A stretch of 6,316 nt of DNA from Actinomycetota bacterium (lineage in GTDB: Bacteria > Actinomycetota > Coriobacteriia > Anaerosomatales > JAHIQC01): positions 1 to 6,316 of the forward strand of contig JAHIQC010000067.1 of assembly GCA_018902765.1 (NCBI GenBank), given 5' to 3'. A program made the translations under genes and the position numbers. Below are positions 5,353 through 6,316 of this stretch, piece after piece. The notes beneath the pieces were generated by a model, which had not been told where the DNA came from, did no database searches, and saw only the letters and a program-made list of their open reading frames with translations. Every line of letters starts with the position of its first letter. Positions within the stretch are counted from its first letter, which is position 1.

Positions 5353-5964
5353 CTAGCCGGGAACTGACGTGATCAGCCCGATCAGCAGAATCAGCATCGC
5401 GCAGTTGAGCCACACCGTCACCCAAAACAGCGTCTGAAAGGATCGCTTCCGATTCTTGTGATGGAATCGCTGCTGGGCGAGGAGTGCGCCGGGCCAGCCG
5501 CCCGCAAGAGCGAGCAGGTGCAGCGCTGACTCTTCGGTTCGATACTCTCCGCGCTGCGCTGCGGACTTGTCCATCCCGTATACCGCGTAGGTGATGGCGC
5601 TCACGACCAGATAGACCGCCAGAAGTACCCCTGCGTACCTGCCGATGACGAGCGCACTTACCAAGAGTATGACCACTGGCACTGCAATCGCGACCTTGGC
5701 CAAGGGTGAGACGGCGTCACCGCCAGAACGGCGGCCGGGTGAGCGCGAGGCCGTGGGGGCCAGGAACTGGACTTTCGAAGCGCGTGGACGACCCCGTTCG
5801 TCTTGGCACAACTCATAAGAGACAAGATCCAAGGCCTCGGGCCGGCGCAGCTCGCGCGGGAACTCGCCGATGTGGGCGAATACGCGAGTGCCGTCGTTCA
5901 GCGGAGTTATGAAACCGAATCCGCGATCATCGTGCCACTCAGCGATTCTGCCCTGATGCCGCAA
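5353..5964 (-). CDS. Cold-shock domain fused to a DUF1294 membrane domain
   Basis: A 203-residue two-domain protein. Residues 1-69 form a cold-shock (CSD) OB-fold with GRIAEWHDDRGFGFITP (5-21, RNP1-like GFGFI) and VFAHIGEF (28-35, RNP2-like), expected to bind single-stranded RNA or DNA. A basic, flexible linker (about 70-87) leads to membrane helices at about 88-107 and 111-129. The DUF1294 signature then follows: YGMDKSAAQRGEYRTEESALHLLALAGGWPGALLAQQRFHHKNRKRSF in outline (129-176), and a last helix at 178-198. The CSD-DUF1294 fusion is a known architecture of unknown function; it could tether nucleic acid binding to the membrane. The start is TTG with AAGGGGGA four bases upstream; no ATG lies early enough to keep the CSD intact. 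Its stop is 10 bp from operator site C, and I see no clear terminator between. Confidence 0.9.
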   Translation of the reverse strand: MRHQGRIAEWHDDRGFGFITPLNDGTRVFAHIGEFPRELRRPEALDLVSYELCQDERGRPRASKVQFLAPTASRSPGRRSGGDAVSPLAKVAIAVPVVILLVSALVIGRYAGVLLAVYLVVSAITYAVYGMDKSAAQRGEYRTEESALHLLALAGGWPGALLAQQRFHHKNRKRSFQTLFWVTVWLNCAMLILLIGLITSVPG

Positions 5965-5968
5965 CCTA

Positions 5969-5976
5969 TCCCCCTT
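5969..5976 (-). promoter_or_regulatory. Strong ribosome binding site supporting the TTG start of the CSD-DUF1294 gene
   Basis: AAGGGGGA on the minus strand lies four bases before the TTG at 5964-5962. It is the only start upstream of the cold-shock domain with such a motif. Confidence 0.7.
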
Positions 5977-5991
5977 CGGCTAACGTGTATG

Positions 5992-6005
5992 CGCCGAGAT
6001 CGGCG
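5992..6005. repeat. Short hairpin in the leader region of the CSD-DUF1294 gene
   Basis: CGCCG-AGAT-CGGCG, a 5-bp perfect stem, lies 27 bases upstream of the TTG start. If transcribed it would form a small leader hairpin. On the minus strand TTGGAG (upstream) and CATACA (downstream) flank it at 16 bases as a weak promoter candidate. No function can be assigned. Confidence 0.25.
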
Positions 6006-6079
6006 GCCTCCAATTGCATCAAGCGAAGTGACGCGCGCGTCGAGTACAAGCGCGGGCCATGAACTCGGGGCGACTCAGC

Positions 6080-6316
6080 CTAGCGCCAGAGCAGGACGAG
6101 CAACAGCGACACAAGACTGAGAACCAGCGCGACACCCGACACGACAAAGAACATCATCGCTCTGCTGCTGAGACGGTCACCCGCAGCAGCAAGCTCCTTC
6201 AGCTGTTCCGCTAGCTGTTCGAACAGTGCATCCTGATCGGCCTCATGGCGCTCGAGGGATGACACGCGGCTCTTGAGAGCCGCGGCCGCATCAGCCTTGT
6301 CAGCTGGTGCGACTGA
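6080..6316 (-). CDS. C-terminal part of a coiled-coil protein with a C-terminal membrane anchor (N-terminus beyond window)
   Basis: The reading frame stays open from its TAG stop (6080-6082) to the right edge, giving at least 78 residues. Visible order: an Ala-rich polar stretch (SVAPADKADAAAALKS), then a heptad-like amphipathic segment (LKSRVSSLERHEADQDALFEQLAEQLKEL in outline) predicted to be a coiled coil. A single hydrophobic helix (MMFFVVSGVALVLSLVSLLLVLLW) ends in Arg only one residue before the stop. This is a tail-anchored layout with the coiled coil probably in the cytoplasm. A GTG at 6265 could begin a 61-residue protein, but it cuts the coiled coil and has no clear ribosome binding site, so I prefer a longer gene running off the window. 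I do not recognise the family. The next gene starts 115 bp downstream. Confidence 0.6.
   Translation of the reverse strand, partial: SVAPADKADAAAALKSRVSSLERHEADQDALFEQLAEQLKELAAAGDRLSSRAMMFFVVSGVALVLSLVSLLLVLLWR

Noticed and set aside
6030..6041. Perfect 12-bp palindrome GACGCGCGCGTC upstream of the CSD-DUF1294 gene.
   Set aside because: It occurs once, is pure CG alternation typical of GC-rich DNA, and is not tied to a promoter element; chance is a sufficient explanation.

Overview
The window is GC-rich bacterial DNA. Every gene I can support reads on the minus strand, so gene order runs from high to low coordinates. Strong Shine-Dalgarno sequences, TTG starts, tight spacing and a large share of small membrane proteins suggest a high-GC Gram-positive bacterium, possibly an actinobacterium or Coriobacteriia-like lineage. 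No rRNA or other marker gene is present, so this placement is only a guess. I saw no tRNA, CRISPR array, insertion sequence or phage gene, and no gene-free stretch exceeds 300 bases.

Right part (5353-6316): the C-terminal end of a coiled-coil protein with one C-terminal membrane helix enters from the right edge. Next is a fusion of a cold-shock domain to a DUF1294 membrane domain, started by TTG with a strong ribosome binding site.

Middle part (3253-5342): a TetR-family regulator, a small four-helix membrane protein of unknown family, and a CPBP (CAAX/Abi) intramembrane protease. The most informative signal of the window is here. A 26-bp inverted repeat, GGAAACTC-N10-(G/C)AGTTTCC, occurs three times: twice in tandem, 31 bp apart, just upstream of the TetR gene, and once just upstream of the four-helix membrane protein. 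It was not seen elsewhere in the window. With a terminator-like hairpin after the TetR gene, this reads as an autoregulated repressor controlling a separate membrane protein/protease transcript.

Left part (1-3209): an apparent three-gene operon begins with a putative promoter at 3181-3208. It encodes a Cys/Met-metabolism PLP enzyme (gamma-synthase/lyase or sulfhydrylase type), a class V PLP enzyme of the cysteine-desulfurase-like type that lacks the usual catalytic-loop cysteine, and a zinc-free MDR oxidoreductase cut by the left edge. The two PLP genes overlap by 4 bp (ATGA) and the third follows within 20 bp. A shared pathway, probably of sulfur-containing or related amino acids, is likely, but its substrate cannot be read from the sequence.
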